Of a stretch of DNA of 64,000 nucleotides, positions 13,260 through 35,158 are shown piece by piece (position 1 is the stretch's first letter; each line of letters opens with the position of its first letter). The DNA is from Sycobia sp. Sy_11 (Eukaryota; Arthropoda; Insecta; Hymenoptera; Epichrysomallidae). A model generated the notes under the pieces. The model was given only the letters and a program-made list of their open reading frames with translations. It searched no databases and was not told the origin of the DNA. Location of the stretch: positions 6,077,501 through 6,141,500 of the forward strand of contig JACCIC010000002.1 in NCBI GenBank assembly GCA_018907035.1, given 5' to 3'. The position numbers and the translations under genes are program-made.

Positions 13260-14165
13260 AACTAGTAAAGAGCTGGTGTTAGTCTGTTATATTTTACGAG
13301 TCAGATGAAGCCTGTCACATTGTTTTGCTAGCTGCTTTGCTAGTAGATATATTGCAAATGACCCAGTACAACGGTCGAGCTTCTAAACATGATAGGTTTT
13401 TCTGACCTGGTCTAGAGCTGGTGTTATCCTGGCATTTCCAGTATACGTATTTTGGAGATTTTGACATACACTGAACTTAATCTGCAATATCCCGGGACTT
13501 AGCAAATAGCTGGATTTATCGATCATGATTTTTTGGCAATCCGATACAGTGAGCTAGTGATAACCTGCCACGTCTTTCAAGCTGATATAAGACTATCATA
13601 ATTGTCTTGTGAGCTCTCAAGATGCGATTTTTTAAGAGCATATATTATGATTCTACGACTATAAGCCCGGCCTGTGAGGCATTGATAGTTTAGTAACATG
13701 AAACTGAAGTAAGAGCAACTCAAGTGAATGTACAATCAGAGTAAAATCCGGTCAAATCCTGCTCACGGAAAATTTGTGGGCTTCGACCACGTGTCATAAA
13801 ATAGTGGTGTATCGCGAGGGGGGGGCGAGTTAAGAACCAGTTCACAGGAAAAACAGGGGGTGAATTAAAACCCACCCGCGGGACCTGAAGAGCTGGTCTT
13901 AATGGGTCATGTCTTGCAGCACACATCGCTTAATTATTCCGTGAGCCGCACTTATATCTTTCAATATTCAGCGACTTGATCGAGAGTTGATTTGGAACCT
14001 ATGATTTGTCCTGCGAGACAGCGGAAAACTAAAATATATTAAGCATTCTATAAAACGCCAGCAGTGGAACATCTTGCGAACTGACCTTAACCTGATATAT
14101 CTCGCAAGCTTTTTAAGTTCGTGTTTTTTCCGCGAGCTTGTGAAAAGCTGATTTTATGGCCGGCC
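13260..14165. repeat. Field of degenerate repeats with a GAGCTGGTNTTA core
   Basis: A diverged motif close to GAGCTGGTGTTATCCTG recurs near 13268, 13417, 13551, 13891, 13983, 14077 and 14143, usually followed 5-15 bases later by a TCTTGCAAG-like block. Spacing is roughly 60-340 bp. It looks like an old tandem array that has decayed. No open frame runs through it. Confidence 0.45.
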
Positions 14166-14367
14166 AACCCGGGCCAGCCGATCATAGGTTCGCGTTTTTC
14201 ACAATCTGCCCTGAAAAAAACTACACAAGAATATATCGTGCGCTGAGCGAATATTATAGTTATCGAACTTTTACGGCGCGGCGTGTCGGTTGTAACATCA
14301 ATTCTGGCGAACGCGCCTTTACATGCGTGCGAGTTTCCGCGAACTTGGCGAGGAATGCTGCCTATGT

Positions 14368-14372
14368 ACATA

Positions 14373-14436
<64 letters not shown>
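14368..14436. repeat. (TA)n microsatellite
   Basis: A long TA run interrupted by a few TG/CA steps. Confidence 0.95.
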
Positions 14437-14438
<2 letters not shown>

Positions 14439-14524
14439 ATACCGGCAATCTGTGTGCGTGTTTTTAATATCTATAGATAATGCGTGGGAATAGGGCCTCT
14501 ACAGCCGGGAAACCCATCCAAGAG

Positions 14525-14525
<1 letters not shown>

Positions 14526-14571
<46 letters not shown>
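14526..14571. repeat. (TA)n microsatellite
   Basis: A pure TA run. Confidence 0.95.
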
Positions 14572-14575
<4 letters not shown>

Positions 14576-14619
14576 TATACTCAATATGCCCCACTTTCCG
14601 ACGCATTGGTATCGCGGAA

Positions 14620-14623
<4 letters not shown>

Positions 14624-14658
<35 letters not shown>
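14624..14658. repeat. (CT)n microsatellite
   Basis: A pure CT run of about 35 bp. Confidence 0.95.
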
Positions 14659-14661
<3 letters not shown>

Positions 14662-14699
14662 TTCTCTATACGTGCGGGTATTACAACGCTCGTCCTTCT

Positions 14700-17600
14700 A
14701 TTAGCGCGTTAGAGGCTAACTATTATAATTATTATAGACGCTGTACAAGATACACTAACGCACGTAGAATCACGGCAAGGGATTTTTTTACGATATTTCG
14801 ATTCTGAGCTTTTGCATAATACTCCGTACATCGATACATCTATGTGTGTATAAGAATCGTTATAGTTATATAGTGCGAAATTTCCGTTTTTCTCCATCAC
14901 GTGTAATATTGGCGTGTTTAAAAAAAAAAAAAAAAATCCAAACGAATCCGCCGTGAATATACTTACAATAATTACTTTCGAGTTTCATGTATACGTACCA
15001 TAGGATTTCAAATGGATTAATCCTTTGACGACAAAAATCTGCTTCATCTTGATATTATTTTAGCTCCCTAAAAATTTCGTATAATCTCCCTTGATTATAC
15101 TTCTTAGACAGAAATATTAAACATTTTTAAGTCATATAATCAAGGTATTTTAATATAGAGAAAGCTATAGCAGCAAGGTATAATATAAATTGGAAAGCGA
15201 CTGTTTGAGCTCATTTCATAGTTATATTTTTTAAAATCATGTTTTCGAAATTTAATAACTATAATTGTTGTTGTATCAACCGCTTGCATTTTTTTTTAAA
15301 TATAAAAATATCGAAGGTACTAATTTTACTATAAAATTCTCGTTTTTCATTTTAAGATTTGTTAAGAATGGTTGATAATGAAAATTGTTATATTTCTATT
15401 TTTTTTTAAAGTTCATTTTTCGAGTATTTTGTAGTATCTTTATCAGAATCCGATCTCAAAAATAACAATTGGAATTAAACGAAATTTTTTAATTAAAAAT
15501 AAAAAACAATGACAACTTTCGACCCATTTTTATGTTCTTAGATTAGGAACTTGTAGGAACAAATAGAAATAGATTAAATACGACATAATAGGGAAAGTTT
15601 ATGGTCTTGTCACATGGAAAAAATTGTTAATGTTATTATAAATTTTTTATTATACGCAGTCATTTAATCAGAATTGTTAAAATTAAACTTTAATTCCTTT
15701 ATTTTATTTTATATATATTTATTTATTTCATACAATGCAAAAGCTAAATACAAAAATATTTATCAAGGATTCAAATGTATATCAACAATTAATTATTCTT
15801 GTATATCATTTCTTAATTATTATATATGAAATGTAATTATAATTCGATCAGCGTAATTTATATTAAAAAAAAAAATCCACACCGATGATCTGATTCAAAA
15901 GTAATTCTGAAGAGATGGAGATTTTGAGCATCATTGTCATCTTTACTGTTTTTAATGCATTTTTTATATTATTTGAAAACGATTGGAACCAAAATACGTC
16001 TATTATATTGAAGAATACGATATCATTGGCATATGGAATATAAGAATGATAAGAAAAGTCGCGCGATAGGCATAAGCCGTTTCTTTAAAATATTTGAAAT
16101 AATTCAACTAAAAAAATCAAAGTTAAAAATAACCTGTTCGTTTGAACATATAGAATTACCATGAAGTTATTGAAGAAACTGGAAAATTAACTTTGACTAT
16201 GAACGTCAGTATGTCGGTTAATCGAGGCTGCGCTGCCTCGATTTTTCTTATAATGTATATGTATCTAAAATTATGCAAAAAACCGCGTGACCATTAGAAC
16301 TCCCACTATACTTTAGATAACTGACTCTTTTAACTTTTCCATTTCCTTTTTGAGTTTGAATTTAAATGAGAATGAGCAGCTGATCCAGTTAGCTTATATG
16401 TGTATGTGATTTTTTCTTAATTGCTTAAGCAAAATTATGTGCCCGTTTTTTAAAGAAATTAAATTAAAATATCCCTATACTTCGAATAAGTTATTGTTTA
16501 TTTATTCATAAACTAAAGTTTTTTCGTAAACTACCATCAAGCATTTAAAAATCTTTTTTGTTTCGGAGATTCGATTGAAAAATCCAATTTAAATGAATTA
16601 TGATTTATAAATTGCTAATAAATAAAAAAAAGACTTTAATACGATTTTTTGGAATCCTTATTTTATGTAATTGTACACAAATTTTATCGAATAATTTATC
16701 ACCTGATGCTTCTTTATAATTAATTATAAAGATAAAGGTGTTTGTATGGATTTTTATCTGCAAAACATCATAATTAATTCATTTATATTCAATTAACTCT
16801 TTAATCGTAATTCCTAGAATAATTTTATTCGTTTTTAAACGGTAATATCAAGATAAATGGAGTATGAGAACTTTTTCAATTTGAAAAATATTGTAAGATT
16901 CTGACAGACAAAAAAGGGGATGGCGTATTTGGTCGACGAATTTGGTCCAGACTGCGCAAGTTATCATTCCAATACCTTCCAAAATGATACCTGAATTTCC
17001 CAATAAGATATGGAATGACTTTCATGGAACTGTGTATTGAATTTGCATGCAAAGTGTAATGCGATTGAAAAATGTAATTGAATTAAAGAATATATGTGAA
17101 AGATGTTTTCTTTTAATCAAAATCTCTGATACTTTTGGAGATTGAATTCTAAGAGATAATAATATTTGAAACAAAAATATATATTCGAATCAAACACGAA
17201 TATTCACGTGGAAATGGACGTATAGAATCGGATACGTATAGATATATGAATCTAAGATGCGAAATATATTATCAAATATTCTATATGTGCATTTTATATA
17301 TCTATATAACAATAAATAATTATAAGTTTTTAAAAGATATACAGTTATATTATTTATATTTTATTACTACAACGAATATACTTGAAATGAATAAAACGAA
17401 AAAGTTTAAAAGAAACCGTAAAGAAACTTTTCAAATTATTTTTTTATTTATTACATTAGTAAAAATGAATTAAATCAAAATATTTTTTTTGCTAAACTTT
17501 GTCAAAATTTGGCAAATATTACAAAATATACTGATAAATATCTGGCAGTATTTATAAGCAAAGTTTGGCAAAATACGAGACTAAGATTGTAAATGTAAAT

Positions 17601-18430
17601 TTGGAAAACAGTTTATCAATCTTGCATATATTTCTACTGTACAATTTCAGTAGATACTCAGGTCAAAATGAAGTAAAAATTATTTGAAAATCATGTAAAA
17701 ACATGTAGAGAATTGTTAGGTGGTTTTTCGATGATTTATTTCACCTGATTTTCAATTAAGAACTGGGTCTTTGCAGTTGAGATAAGTCTAGCAAAGCTTA
17801 TAGCAAAATCGAAAAAAAATTTTCTATATAATATAGAAATGAACTTCAAACTGATTTGGCAGACATTGTTCCCAAATTTTGAGAATTTTCTGGATTTTAC
17901 AAATTTTCAGATCTTTTATACAAACTGTGCTAAATGTTATTACCATCAGCATTTGTTTAGAATGTTGACAGAATTCATCCAGTCATATACAAATGTTGTT
18001 AAGCAGACATTGAAGCATCCCAATTTGATACAATTTAATAATGAGTTTGACAAAGTTTGGCAGAATTAGGCAAAGTTTTTCAAGCTTGGCAACGTCATTT
18101 TTTGCACGAGGCCATGCCAAATATTACATTTATTGTTCGCCTAAAAATATTCTAACGCATTCTTGTTCAAAAGCTAAAATCGTGTGCGTTTAAACATGTA
18201 ATGTCAATTGTTTTTTGAAGAGTAGTTAAAATTTTTTGTTATAAAAATAATTTTGTTTTCCCATTTACCCAATCAGGCTATTCGTGCAGTATATCTTTAA
18301 CATTCGGTTGCCAACTTGGATGGTTGCCAGCCTGATTGTTGTCGACGTCAGTAAGTTGGACCCCAAAGCTGTCAGAACTCAACAATTTCAAAATGGATTA
18401 TATTTTAACGTAAAATTATAAAGTTAAACT
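14700..18430. other. AT-rich intergenic stretch upstream of GPR89
   Basis: No exon is supported. It contains a small perfect hairpin at 16220-16243 and, from about 17500 to 18110, several scattered AAAGTTTGGCA-like words. The GPR89 promoter should lie near its right end but shows no clear core element. Confidence 0.5.
16220..16243. repeat. Perfect 9 bp stem hairpin followed by a T run
   Basis: AATCGAGGC and its reverse complement GCCTCGATT flank a TGCGCT loop. TTTTTC follows. Confidence 0.6.
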
Positions 18431-18435
18431 GAAAC

Positions 18436-20809
18436 ATGGGTTTCATTGAAGATACATTTATTGTTCTCATTACACAGGTATAAAAAATGTTTATTGTACA
18501 ATTCTCATATGTTTAAACTGTAAAATAATATTTAATTTTAAGGTTAGTTGTTACTGTTTTGTTTTGATTTTAAAAGTGAAAAAGTGTACATTATTGAGTA
18601 ATAATATGGAATAAAATAATCGTTAATGATTGTTGAAAGTTATAAAAAATTTATACTTATTTTTATATAGATTAAAAATTAAAAAAAAATATTTTTATTC
18701 GCATCAGTTTTTGATTTTGATTTTAAAATTATTTGCTTAACTTTTATAGGTGCTCTTCTTCATCGGAGGATGGGTATTCTTTGTAAAACAACTTTTTCGA
18801 GATTATGAAGTACATCACAGGCTTGTTCAACTTATTTTTTCTTCAACATTTTCATTATCATGCACAATGTTCGAATTAATTATTTTTGAAATTGTAGGTG
18901 TGCTAGAATCTAGGTAAATTAAATATTTTCTTTAAAATTAATTGAAAATATTGAATTAATATATACAATTTATGTTATTTTGATAAATATAGTTCTAGAT
19001 ATTTTCATTGGAACGTTGGTCTGTATTCATTGTTGTTCATGGTAATAGTTTTGATACCATTTTACATAGCATACTTCATTATTAGTAATATTAGATTTGG
19101 TAAGTAGTTTAATTTTCTTAATTAAGAACAATATATCTGATTTATAAAGAAATTTTGACTATCTTTTTTTCTCAAATCTTTTTTAATTCATTTTTTCTTA
19201 AATCTTTTCCTTGCAGTAAGACTGAATTTAATAAGGCCTTTAACAATTCTGATCTACTTTGTTTATTTGTACTTCTTTTGGAAATTGGGTGATCCGTTTC
19301 CTATTTTAAGTCCTAAAAAAGGCTTGTTATCAATTGAGCAAGGAGTTAGTAGAATAGGTGTTATTGGTGTGACCGTAATGGCTCTTTTGTCAGGATTTGG
19401 TGCTGTGAACTATCCTTATTCATCAATGGCTTACTTTATGCGACCAGTTTCATATGCTGATGCCCAAGCAATAGAGAGGCGATTGCTTCAAACTATGGAT
19501 ATGATTGTTGCTAAGAAAAAAAGGATAGCGTTAGCTAAAAAAGGAGAAGTGCAAACATTACAGACTGATTGTAGGTCAAAACTGTGGGACATTTTAACCC
19601 CTATAACTGCGATGAAAGGAAACCAAGAGAGTAAGATATAATGTCAAATACCAATAAACATAAATATATTGTGTGAATATTATATTTTATCTATTAATAT
19701 TTATATCAACTTTATATTTCAAATAATTAGAGAAGTTTTTATTTCTTATAGACATAAAACAATTGCAGCAAGAAGTTAGAGCGTTGGAAGAATTGTCTCG
19801 ACAATTATTTTTAGAGGCTCATGATATTCAAAATGCCAGAGAACGATTAGAATGGGCTGCTACATGGAAAGGAAAATATTTTAATTTTTTAGGTTACTTT
19901 TTTTCGATATACTGCATGTGGAAGATTTTTATTGTAAGTACAATGTGATTTCAAACTTTATTTTTTTTAATAATATTAGATTCTTTATAATAGTTACATA
20001 TGTATCTTTCTTCCATTTGTTAAAATTTGAAAATGTATTTAAAGTTCATTAGTTTATAATTTTTTAAACCACTAGTTACTAGAAATATTAATTAAAACTT
20101 TATTTTAAATAAATAATTTTAAAAAAATCTTGATTGTTTTTAGTGTACAATAAATATAGTATTTGATCGTGTGGGAAAGAAAGATCCAGTTACTAAAGGA
20201 ATTGAAATAGCAGTCCATTGGATTGGCTTCAATATTGATGTGACCTTTTGGTCTCAACATATATCCTTTTATCTTATTGGTTGTATTGTCCTAACGTCTA
20301 TCAGAGGCTTATTACTCACATTGACAAAGGTATGGGAAAAATGTTGGAAAAGATTTTTTTTTTAAATTGTCACAACCGATTTATGCTTATTCTATATTAC
20401 ACTCATTTCTTACATGTATGATTTTTTTTAGTTTTTTTACGCTTTATCGAGCAGTAAATCTTCCAACATTATAGTGCTAGTACTAGCTCAAATAATGGTA
20501 AGACATAATTACATTTTTAGATTTTATTCTTTAGTAGTATTTAAAATTTATTAAAATATCAAATTTTCAACAAATGATGAAATTTAATATAAAATCAATA
20601 TATTTTAGGGGATGTATTTTGTATCATCAGTCTTGCTAATGCGTATGAACATGCCAGCTGAGTACCGCATTATAATAACGCAAGTATTAGGTGATTTGCA
20701 GTTTAACTTTTATCACCGCTGGTTTGATGTGATATTTCTTGTCTCCGCGCTTTCGTCAATTGGATTCTTATACCTGGCACATAAACAGGCACCTACCGAA
20801 CGTGCATAG
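18436..20809 (+). CDS. GPR89: Golgi pH regulator (GPR89/GPHR), complete 8-exon gene
   Basis: This multi-pass membrane protein of the Golgi is, in the known family, a voltage-dependent anion channel that supports luminal acidification; its plant homologues are the GTG proteins. Coding exons are 18436-18477, 18750-18913, 18993-19099, 19217-19630, 19752-19933, 20144-20329, 20432-20497 and 20609-20809. All have GT-AG borders and phases add up to 453 codons plus TAG, against 455 aa in human. Recognisable blocks in order are MFELIIFE in exon 2, RYFHWN in exon 3, [22 protein letters not shown] and [10 protein letters not shown] in exon 4, [12 protein letters not shown] and [15 protein letters not shown] in exon 5, [14 protein letters not shown] in exon 6, and [18 protein letters not shown] near the C-terminus. 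The start ATG gives the family-typical short N-terminus before helix 1. The gene converges on GANAB with about 1.08 kb between stops. Confidence 0.97.
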
Positions 20810-20823
20810 CTACATTGTTGATA

Positions 20824-20829
20824 AATAAA
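20824..20829 (+). terminator. GPR89 polyadenylation signal
   Basis: A canonical AATAAA lies 14 bases after the stop codon. Further AATAAA copies follow near 21062, so longer 3' ends are possible. Confidence 0.5.
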
Positions 20830-21885
20830 ACAATTATGCCAAAAAGACATTTTATACAAATTTTCGATTGAATCTTATACGGTATATCTGTGTAAGAAGA
20901 AACTTACGAAATTCTATTTTTTATACATTCCTCAAGTGAATTGTTTTAGTCTCTAATGTTTATACTAGAAAAGTTAATTTCAATGTAAAAACAAGAGAAG
21001 CATTTTAAAAATGGATTTTCGTATGTAAAAATTGTAAATAGTGTTTGAACGATATTTAGTTAATAAATAAGATTCTTTAAATATGTTTTAACATCTACAT
21101 TAGTATTCAATTTTTTATTATATATAAACATATATAACGTTAAATTTTTGAAATGTTGAAATACTTTTGTGTATAAGAATATTATTTTCATAGTTGGAAT
21201 ATGAGATTTAATAAACTGAAAACACAGTTTTATTACAACATAAAACGTATATTTAATTAGTCTTCATTATTTCCATTATAAATTATAAACATGTTTCGAC
21301 ATAATTGTCTATTTTTCTCCTAGATTTTCTCTCGAAGACAATATAAAAAAAATTCAATCACAGCTTACATGAAAAAGACAATAATGCATTCTTCTATTAA
21401 TAAAGTAACGCACATTTGTAAACTGTGAGTTCATATTGACATATAAAAATGCAAACTAAATCAATTCTACCAAATAATGAAAGTATACTTGTGGCTTGCA
21501 TCATCTGTATAAATGAGTACTTTGAACGCTTGATTGAGTTGCTTATTTGGATATTAAAAGCATTTTTTCCGTATTTTTTTTATCTCTGTAAAGGATGCTA
21601 TGCAATTTTTTTGCAATTACTGAATTACACGTAATATTTTTAACTGGATCACAGATGAAAAAACGTTGCACAATTGCTACACCATTTTTAATTAGTATTG
21701 TTCGGTGCAGGTGTGTATATAAAGAGTTTAATACACCATTTTTAATTTATAATCTTTTGTGTAGGTCTCAAAAAGTGTTATTACACCATTTCATTAATCA
21801 ATCTTCTCTGTGTAGGTGTGTATAAAGAGTTTCCTAAAATCACCAACCGCTGCATTTTCTTTTTTTAATTTTAAAGAGTTCCTTC
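20830..21885. other. Intergenic DNA between convergent GPR89 and GANAB
   Basis: Holds the 3' UTRs of both genes and the three-copy repeat at 21679-21833. No gene is seen. Confidence 0.6.
21679..21833. repeat. Three tandem copies of a degenerate 50-54 bp unit
   Basis: Copies start at 21679, 21733 and 21783, each opening with ACACCATTT and carrying a GTGTAGGT-like core and, in copies 1 and 3, GTGTATAAAGAGTTT. They lie about 50-200 bp beyond the GANAB stop, so they are probably in its 3' UTR or just downstream. Confidence 0.8.
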
Positions 21886-29960
<8,075 letters not shown>

Positions 29961-29964
29961 CGCG

Positions 29965-32900
29965 GATGCGAATGGTTGGCCGGTCGATTTTATACACGAT
30001 GTATATGCGGCTTGTTAAAATTTGTAGAAATTTCTGGAAGAGCGATTGTAATTGAAATCGTAATGAAAAGGTACTGTATAGGGACGAATTCGAACGCATC
30101 GACAATGCGTCCGCGTTCATTATAGCGTTATTTCAATTTTATAATTATAGCAGATTGATAAAAATCAGTAGATTCTTAGATGGATAAATTGCGTTGAAGA
30201 TTGCCCGTATCATCAGTGTTAATCACAATATATTCCATTCACAACACATGTTATCGTTTGGAGAAGATTTTTTACAGATGAATATTGCAAATATGAATTT
30301 GATCTAAAACAAATAATTCAATTATAATTTCACGTACAATCTTTTAAGTGTATACAAAGTAACAGGACTGGATTTGGTGAAGGGTATTTGGAATTTAGCC
30401 CAGGCCCTATTGAAAACAATCAGGTGGAGAATTTGTCACGATATATCGGTTGAATTATCACGTACAATAAAATTAAATAGAAAATTGTCGAACCATTCAT
30501 TTTTTTCATGCTATGGCTTTTTTATTGAGCATGAATATAACATTCGAGATGGTTAAAAAATAAGAGATATTTAGAATTATGTGTCAGTTTTCTCAGAAAT
30601 TTCCAAAAAATTCAGGTAAAAATTTCAGAACTCTGTATGATTTTCTCAGCGGATTAGCCCATGTTCAATAGAATTAAAAGAAAATTGTTTGAAAAACCAA
30701 GGTTTTTTCATTTATTGGCATGTCCCAATTAGATGCTACTATATCGATAATAATTGCAAAACACAGGCTATACATGATATTCGATTTAAAATTTTTATTT
30801 AGCAATTTATTTTGTTAATCTATAAAAAGTCAAATTATTTTTGCTTGTACAACCTGTATTCTGGTAGCATCAGACCCGGGATACCAATAAGTGAAAAACT
30901 TGGTTTTTTGAGAATTTTTTCTCGTTAATTTTTCTGTACACGATAGTTCAACTGAGAAATAACGAAGAGTTCGTCTCAAGTAAATTTTTACCTACAATTT
31001 TATTCGAATTCGTTCAGAAAATAATGAACTGTATAACATTCAATTTTATTCTTCTTCTGGACTTATAAACAAATTAGCCACGGAAGACGCCGTATGTAAC
31101 CAGATGTAACGATTCAAAAAACTGAGAAGCTCTCTATGTTCCCTTTAGCGGAATAAATTACATTTTCAGACTTTGCTAAGAGGCTAAAATTTGGATTCGC
31201 GGGCCAAAATTAGGAACTTTTAGCAAAGTTCAGCAACGTTAACGAATGCGCAATTATGCACTTAATATAATAAATAATTTTTAAGAAAAAACTGTTAATA
31301 TTTCATTGATTTTTGAGAGGCTGTAAATTTTTTAACAATGATCGAGGCGAAATCGTCAGATTTTATTGTTATGAAAAAACCAGTGGTTTTTATAAGCGGG
31401 TTAAACAATTATTACGGAGCAAGCCAAGAAAATTTATTAGATATTTTTTTCAGTAGGGACCGTCATCTTTGTAAATTTGTTCAATCTTTCTACGTTATTT
31501 CTTACTGGGATGACTGACTTTGAAGATAATTTTATCTTCCATCAATTGTTCGACAATGACTAATTTTCCGCATGAGCATCTTCTATTCAAAAAGCAGATA
31601 AAATTAATGTTTTGGCTTTTTTCAAAATCTATCTCAAGTTTATGATTATTATATCAAGTGGCAATATTTACAGTTTTTTTTTATATAGACCCTTTTTAAA
31701 TTTTAAAGTCTGTGCTTAATTGTAATCTGAATCATATTAATTCCCCAGATGTTCCCACCGTAGCAATTACGCTTCTAGAAAATAAATATTCTAGAAAATA
31801 AAATCGGGAAGCTCAGTATCATATTTTCCATCGATAAACAATGTTAATTAACGTAACAAAATACAACGTTTAAATATAATAATGTAATTTTATTAAATTA
31901 ATGACTGTCTAAATCCTTATTATATATAAATGAATCATTGCGTTGTTAGTGTGTATTCGTAAAACACTTTAGTACTACTCAAGCGATTTTATTAATTTTC
32001 TTGCTGTTGTAATGTCTGGATTTGCCTGTAAATGGCTTTTATGACATTAAAACTGTAAAAATTTGTTTTTGTTTTAGGATTCAATCGACAAAATAAGGTG
32101 GGATAAACTCCAAAAATTTCCCAAAGCAGATTTTGCTGAAAATTTGTACATTCATATTTGTTCGGGCGATGCTCATGAATATCCTAATTATGAAAATGAT
32201 GGTTTTCGAATTTATCTCGGAAGATTAAAAATTTTTTCTTCAAAATATTATAAACAAAAGTTGTTGATCTCGTTAAAAGACATATTTTCTGCTATATTTT
32301 CTTTTTAGGTTTGAACGATATTTCTGGAGATATTATCCTTTTAAATTACCATTAAATGATTCATGTGTATTTATTTATTGCTCTGTCTCTCTCTCTCTCT
32401 CTCTCTCTCTTCTGTCTCGTTCGGTTTTGATCTTTTTCTTAATTGATGATTTTATCTCTATATGAATTTAATAAGAATACAGGTTATAGGGCGAAATGTG
32501 TGTTCGATTTATAACAAAAACAAATACCATCAAAAAAGTTAAAGGACAATCAGTGGACTGCCGTATAGTTCAAGAATAGGTAAACCATCAGCATTACTTA
32601 TTTATGGAAGATTTAGAGATTAGAATCAAGTATAACTTGCAAACAATAATATACATTTGGTCATTTCATAGAGCTAAAAAATCTTTAAATTTATGGAATA
32701 ATAAATCAAATCTGTTTTTATATTCTTTTAACTTTTCTTTTATCAATAAATCTCTTCAAGCTTTTTATGCAATTTGTTGATTTTTTAAAATTTTTTCAAT
32801 TTTAACCCGTAAGAGAATGGAAAATCAAGCGCTTTGAAACTTTAATTAATAATTGTTATTATATAATTATCAAATACAATCGAACTTTCAATATGTAAAC

Positions 32901-33885
32901 CCCATTAATTTCTCAAGCGACTCCGAGACAAAAAAAAGCTAGTAAACTCATAATTTATGTATATTAATTTATTTTCATAAAAAATTATTCATATTTAGAG
33001 GCAGCCAGAATTTCTATTTAGTGTAAAATTTGAATTTTAAAAATAGTTTAAATATGAAAAATGAAAGTAATTAATGAAATTAATGGATAATTTGAAGAAT
33101 TTTAAAGCTCGTAAAATCACTAAAAAAATCATAAACTTTTAGTGTTAATTTTATTCTAATTCTCGTACTGATAATATATATACACACACATTTCATTATA
33201 ATTTTTATTCATTGTATGCTAATTCGAAATATTTTGATAAAATTTCATATTTCATCGATGCTATTTTAAATGATTGAAATATTTTCTCATGTACTTAAAA
33301 TAACGAATTTCACGAGGATAAAAATTATTTTAAAATAAAGGAGCATTACAACTGCTGCATGTATAACTAATGAACAACGAAATATAGTGCGAAATGTAGC
33401 TTGCGTTCTATTGAAAAAAAAAAACAAATAAAAAATTTATAGCACAATAAAAGAATATTATGATTGGTTTTTACATTAATGTCTGACTGTGGGACGTTTA
33501 TATCGTTGAAATTATTCAATTAAAAATAATTTTATCGCTAAAAGTACTAATATAACTGTAATAGACATATTATAATTTATTTATTTATCAATGAAACGAA
33601 TAAAAACGTAACGAATTGGAATCGAAGGACAAAAACCGCGCATTGAATCGGATTAAAACGGATTTATGACCGAATACGCGCGTTTGAAAAGCGCCCCGAT
33701 GATGTCAAGATTATAAAATCGTAACATCATTTCAGACGTAATTTATGTATCGTGCGCGTATAAATGTCGATCAGAAAAACGATGATGTTAATAGAACTCT
33801 GATGTATGATTATTTATAACTATAAAAAAGAAAAAAACAAAAAAAAAAAAATACAAATAGCAAGTTGAGATCGAATCGATCATTT
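29965..33885. other. AT-rich stretch without recognisable genes
   Basis: Nothing with coding character or splice-site support was found. There is a short (CT)n at about 32389-32411. Confidence 0.5.
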
Positions 33886-34116
33886 TTACGAGTAAATCAG
33901 CAATAAAAGCTTCTTTGACGAGTCCGCGTCGATTAAATCGAGCTGCAATTCCGAGGGAATTGGGGTAAAATTTCCTTCCTCAAACGTCGCCGTGCCCCGA
34001 GCATTACTTATCATTCCTAGATAAGCATGTAATAGAGGAGGATAGAATCCAGTTCGATACGAAGGCGCGTCAGCTGAGAGCACGTCCAAAAATAGACGAG
34101 TTTCATTATAAATAGA
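33886..34116 (-). CDS. Possible terminal coding exon of an unidentified gene
   Basis: A 77-codon open segment (76 residues and the stop) begins right after an acceptor-like AATCTCCAG at 34117-34125 and ends in TAA. Its GC content is clearly above the flanks, and the translation is protein-like: it starts SIYNETRLFLDVL, continues with APSYRTGFYPPLLHAYLG, and has an acidic C-terminal third. The same frame stays open for a further 63 codons upstream apart from one TAA near 34138, so it may instead be a decayed longer frame. I do not recognise the family, and no upstream exon was identified. Confidence 0.3.
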   Translation of the reverse strand, partial: SIYNETRLFLDVLSADAPSYRTGFYPPLLHAYLGMISNARGTATFEEGNFTPIPSELQLDLIDADSSKKLLLLIYS

Positions 34117-35105
34117 CTGGAGATTAATTCGACCGACCGATTATGTTGAGAAAATAGTAGAATGAATCGGAAATCCAGCTTTGGAAAAATTTCGCAATCC
34201 AGTATACAATGGCATCTCCAAGTCTATTTTGTCATGCGCGAGAAGCAGTCGCGCGACGTTCGCGAAAGAAGAAAAAACAAGGATCGGTTTTGAAAAGTTG
34301 TAAAAAGGGAGAATACTTTTTACGTGCATCGATTTCTACTGTAATTCACGTTGGTCCGTTTTTTTTTTCTTACTAAATAATGTATAAACAAGCATTAAAG
34401 CTGGATTTTTTGTAAAAAAAAAAAAAATTCTTTGAATCCTCTTATATACGTTTTATTATTATCTTATATACGTATATATAATGGCATTTAGAAAACCTTG
34501 GCCATGGGCATTTTTACGGCATAGGCGCTTTACAAGCGCGTCTCTCTATATGCGAAGTCGATGGATGTTTAACTTTTGCGGAATCGTCGATTTTTTCCAA
34601 GAAAAACCGTTTGATAACTGGAAGAGACAACAATTTGCGCCTCGGTAATGGTTATAAAGACGTTATCGAGATCTGGTCATTTTTATATGGTACATTCAAA
34701 AACTGGCCAATTCTAGGTTACAAATTGATTGGATTTCACATTTTATGGAGTAATTTCTATTTTATGGAAAGAAATTCATGGATTTATTAAATTTCGCTCA
34801 GTAGCTTACTTGTTGGAAAATGTTTTCGCATTGCGAAACGTGTCAACACTAGAAATGAAAGGAGGCACAATCGTTAATCTTTAATCACACACGAGAATAT
34901 TAGTACATATCAATGTTTGCGAAGTACACAGTCGTATAAATATTTTCGGAGCGAATGAGCAAATATATTTACTTGAATTAAATATTACTTCGAAGGATTA
35001 TAATCTAAGTATATATTTCAAGCATTTTATTTACTTGTAGAGCTAAGATAATATTTATCAAATAATAATGAATGTATTGTAGTATAATTAAGGTAATATG
35101 ATTTA

Positions 35106-35108
<3 letters not shown>

Positions 35109-35154
<46 letters not shown>
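35109..35154. repeat. (TA)n microsatellite
   Basis: A pure TA run. Confidence 0.95.
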
Positions 35155-35158
<4 letters not shown>

